This document shows positions 62,701 through 64,000 of a stretch of 64,000 nucleotides of DNA, in pieces. Where the stretch lies: the NCBI GenBank assembly GCA_965649825.1, contig OZ287696.1, positions 2,108,001-2,172,000 of the forward strand. The letters run 5' to 3'. The notes beneath the pieces are model-generated. The model was not told where the DNA came from and did not search any database. It saw only the letters and a program-made list of their open reading frames with translations. Source of the DNA: Penicillus capitatus. Taxonomy: Eukaryota; Chlorophyta. Numbering within the stretch: the stretch's first letter is position 1; each line of letters begins with the position of its first letter. Both the position numbers and the translations under genes were made by a program.

Positions 62701-64000
62701 ATGATTATCAAGACACCCCGCTGTTGAACAAACGCAAAGACCTCTGCCTGCGTTACAGTGGTCTCTGGTCTTAGGGATCAAGATACTGGTGGAGAGAAGA
62801 TCATGGCTAAGGCGTTTGAGGGAGTATACCTAACCAATGCGTCGTTGAGTTTTGATGTCCGCGTCACAGCCGAAGACAACGTCACATCAAATCTCTATCG
62901 TTTTGTCTTTGGTCCATCAGGAAGTCCCTATGAACTCACTGCTGCTGGAAGCTCATTTGACATGCAACAGAATCCTCAGGAGGATGAGAGAGCAAACCAG
63001 AGCAGGTCTGAAGGACAGATGTCTCATCAAAGGACATCAAAGAATCATTGGTGTGAGGAGTGTCCTTCTGGAACGTTCTCCATTGGCGTCGACGCACTAC
63101 AGTGTGCCTTGTGTCGACCAGGACGCTATGCCAGTCAGCCTGGCAGTTTTCGGTGCAATGAATGTCCCGAGGGCACATTTACATACACTTGGGGATCCGA
63201 CAGCTGCAGGTACCGTCTTAAAGACAATACGTCTTTGCTGGTATTCATGGCGCAGCACTGGTCGTTTTGGAATTGATAGTCTTCTGATGTCGTTGTCCCA
63301 AGAGCTGTTCTTTTGGTGTTTCTCTCTCAGAATTCCGCAAACCTTCATCCAATGAGATGACTGACAATCGTTACCTCTGCGTTTAGGCCCTGTATGTTTG
63401 GCAGTGCAACAAACAGACGAGGATCACAGTACTGCCACTTGTGTCCTGAAGGATATATGACAGAAAGAGATGGATCTGCTCACTGTACTGTTCTCATCGA
63501 GTCAACAGATCTACGAAGGCACTATGCAGTCATCGCCTCTTTTGATGTACTGCTCGACGGGACATCTCTAGAAGAGATTGAGGATCTCGGAACATGTATA
63601 CCTATCAAAGATCGCTATGGCATACCATACCATCTGTGTTTGTAGCGGTACACGCATCAGGCCTCGTCGTTTTGAAGATGCTGGTCCGAACAGATGTGGC
63701 AGAAGCGTTGAACATATCTGTCGGTGATGTGACAATCAGGGATGTCCTGCCTGTTGGCTATCATGCCTTGTCGATTGATGTGGACACCACTTTCAAAGTG
63801 GAGGTGTCAAACGATGCCGAACCTGAAGAGGTGCATCGTAAACTGGAATACACGCTGTTACATGGCGACGATGCCGTCAGCCAATTGGCTAATGAACCTG
63901 ATCGTGTCTTCAATCGAACAACGAGGGCCACCCATACCAAAGCCAAGGTGAGCAACAGCACTGCACTCTGTAAATATCTCTGCCGTTTTTGCGTTAAGAT
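59786..64000 (+). CDS. Large surface/secreted protein with TIG, Calx-beta-like, cadherin-like and GCC2/GCC3 modules (partial)
   Basis: Plus-strand gene with many short introns that runs off the right edge. TIG/IPT-type repeats: TRIVRSQVLSVEPSLLEASS (about 60010), and after a 53-nt intron RPRVVQIIPSILPAYGRSPL KVHL (60395). Calx-beta-like strands: VDGETQLMVELDNPVSVEVA (60855) and GRLYWKRGDVQRTIVLPVHW (61445), the latter followed by EDSIVAVIYGTPEGFCNPG. A cadherin-like beta-sandwich is suggested by PPFLVNRLNYTAMIPYEFVS (61870). Cys-rich GCC2/GCC3 (ephrin-receptor-like) modules: CEECPSGTFSIG, CALCRPGRYASQPGSF and CNECPEGTFTYTWGSDSC (63050-63210), then RRGSQYCHLCPEGYMTERDG (63410). A membrane-proximal-like segment follows at 63645-63950. 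The start is uncertain and no signal peptide was found in the first recognised exon. Probably extracellular or ciliary-surface; ligand unknown. Confidence 0.6.

Noticed and set aside
1-64000. Possible reassignment of TAG to a sense codon, suggested by in-frame TAGs in the hydrolase and the retroelement.
   Set aside because: THADA, ARS2, the tail-anchored protein, the small basic protein and the HD-SIS gene all end in TAG exactly at the expected C-terminus, so TAG is a normal stop.
1-64000. CRISPR arrays, bacterial operons or insertion sequences.
   Set aside because: The DNA is eukaryotic with spliceosomal introns. The tandem repeats found (9, 93 and 123 bp) lack the repeat-spacer pattern.

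Overview
The window is nuclear DNA from a eukaryote. Most genes are split by very short GT-AG introns. Nearly all introns I could phase against recognisable protein sequence are about 45-70 bases, with a mode near 46-56; the clear outlier is a 361-base intron in the ARS2/SERRATE gene. The standard code is used, and TAA, TAG and TGA all end intact genes. The lineage cannot be fixed. A ciliary protein (CFAP299) implies a flagellated cell. A CSD-RRM protein like green-algal NAB1, a four-ACT ACR protein, a DUF1664 protein, a plant-type SIS isomerase, a type II metacaspase relic and a chloroplast-type alpha/beta hydrolase relic point to an alga or a plastid-descended protist.

Layout. 1-3.1 kb (-): DUF1664 protein (runs off the left edge) and a wax-synthase-like acyltransferase. 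3.5-10.2 kb (-): THADA/Trm732. 10.7-11.7 kb (+): CSD-RRM RNA-binding protein. 12.3-19.3 kb (-): Furry/Tao3/Mor2 scaffold. 19.8-21.6 kb (+): ACR-type ACT protein. 22.1-23.0 kb (+): CFAP299. 23.3-43.2 kb: an accessory zone. It holds a tRNA-derived SINE-like head, a 9-bp-register minisatellite, three copies of an undescribed protein family, three copies of a 240-270-bp upstream module, a decayed Ty3/gypsy-like retroelement, a second fragment of that element, and a decayed non-LTR or Penelope-like element with 93-bp tandem monomers. The same zone contains damaged single-copy genes: an EamA transporter, an alpha/beta hydrolase, a type II metacaspase and a TMEM234 homolog. 43.3-64 kb: well-preserved genes. 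These are ALKBH8 (+), SDF2 with a KDEL tail (+), two unknown minus-strand genes, ARS2/SERRATE (+), a 1169-residue tail-anchored disordered protein (+), a permuted papain-fold protein (+), a homeodomain-SIS fusion (-) and a large TIG/Calx-beta/GCC2 surface protein running off the right edge (+).

Two conserved tRNA-modification factors are present: THADA/Trm732, which supports 2'-O-methylation at position 32, and ALKBH8, which modifies wobble uridine. There are also two RNA-biology proteins, CSD-RRM and ARS2. The most novel item is the homeodomain-SIS gene at 57.6-59.0 kb. Its four exons join in frame with introns of normal size, giving a predicted 426-residue protein that couples a homeodomain to a plant-type sugar-phosphate isomerase (SIS) domain. 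This resembles the logic of bacterial RpiR regulators (HTH plus SIS). Second is the repeat-associated family of about 165-residue proteins with its shared upstream module.
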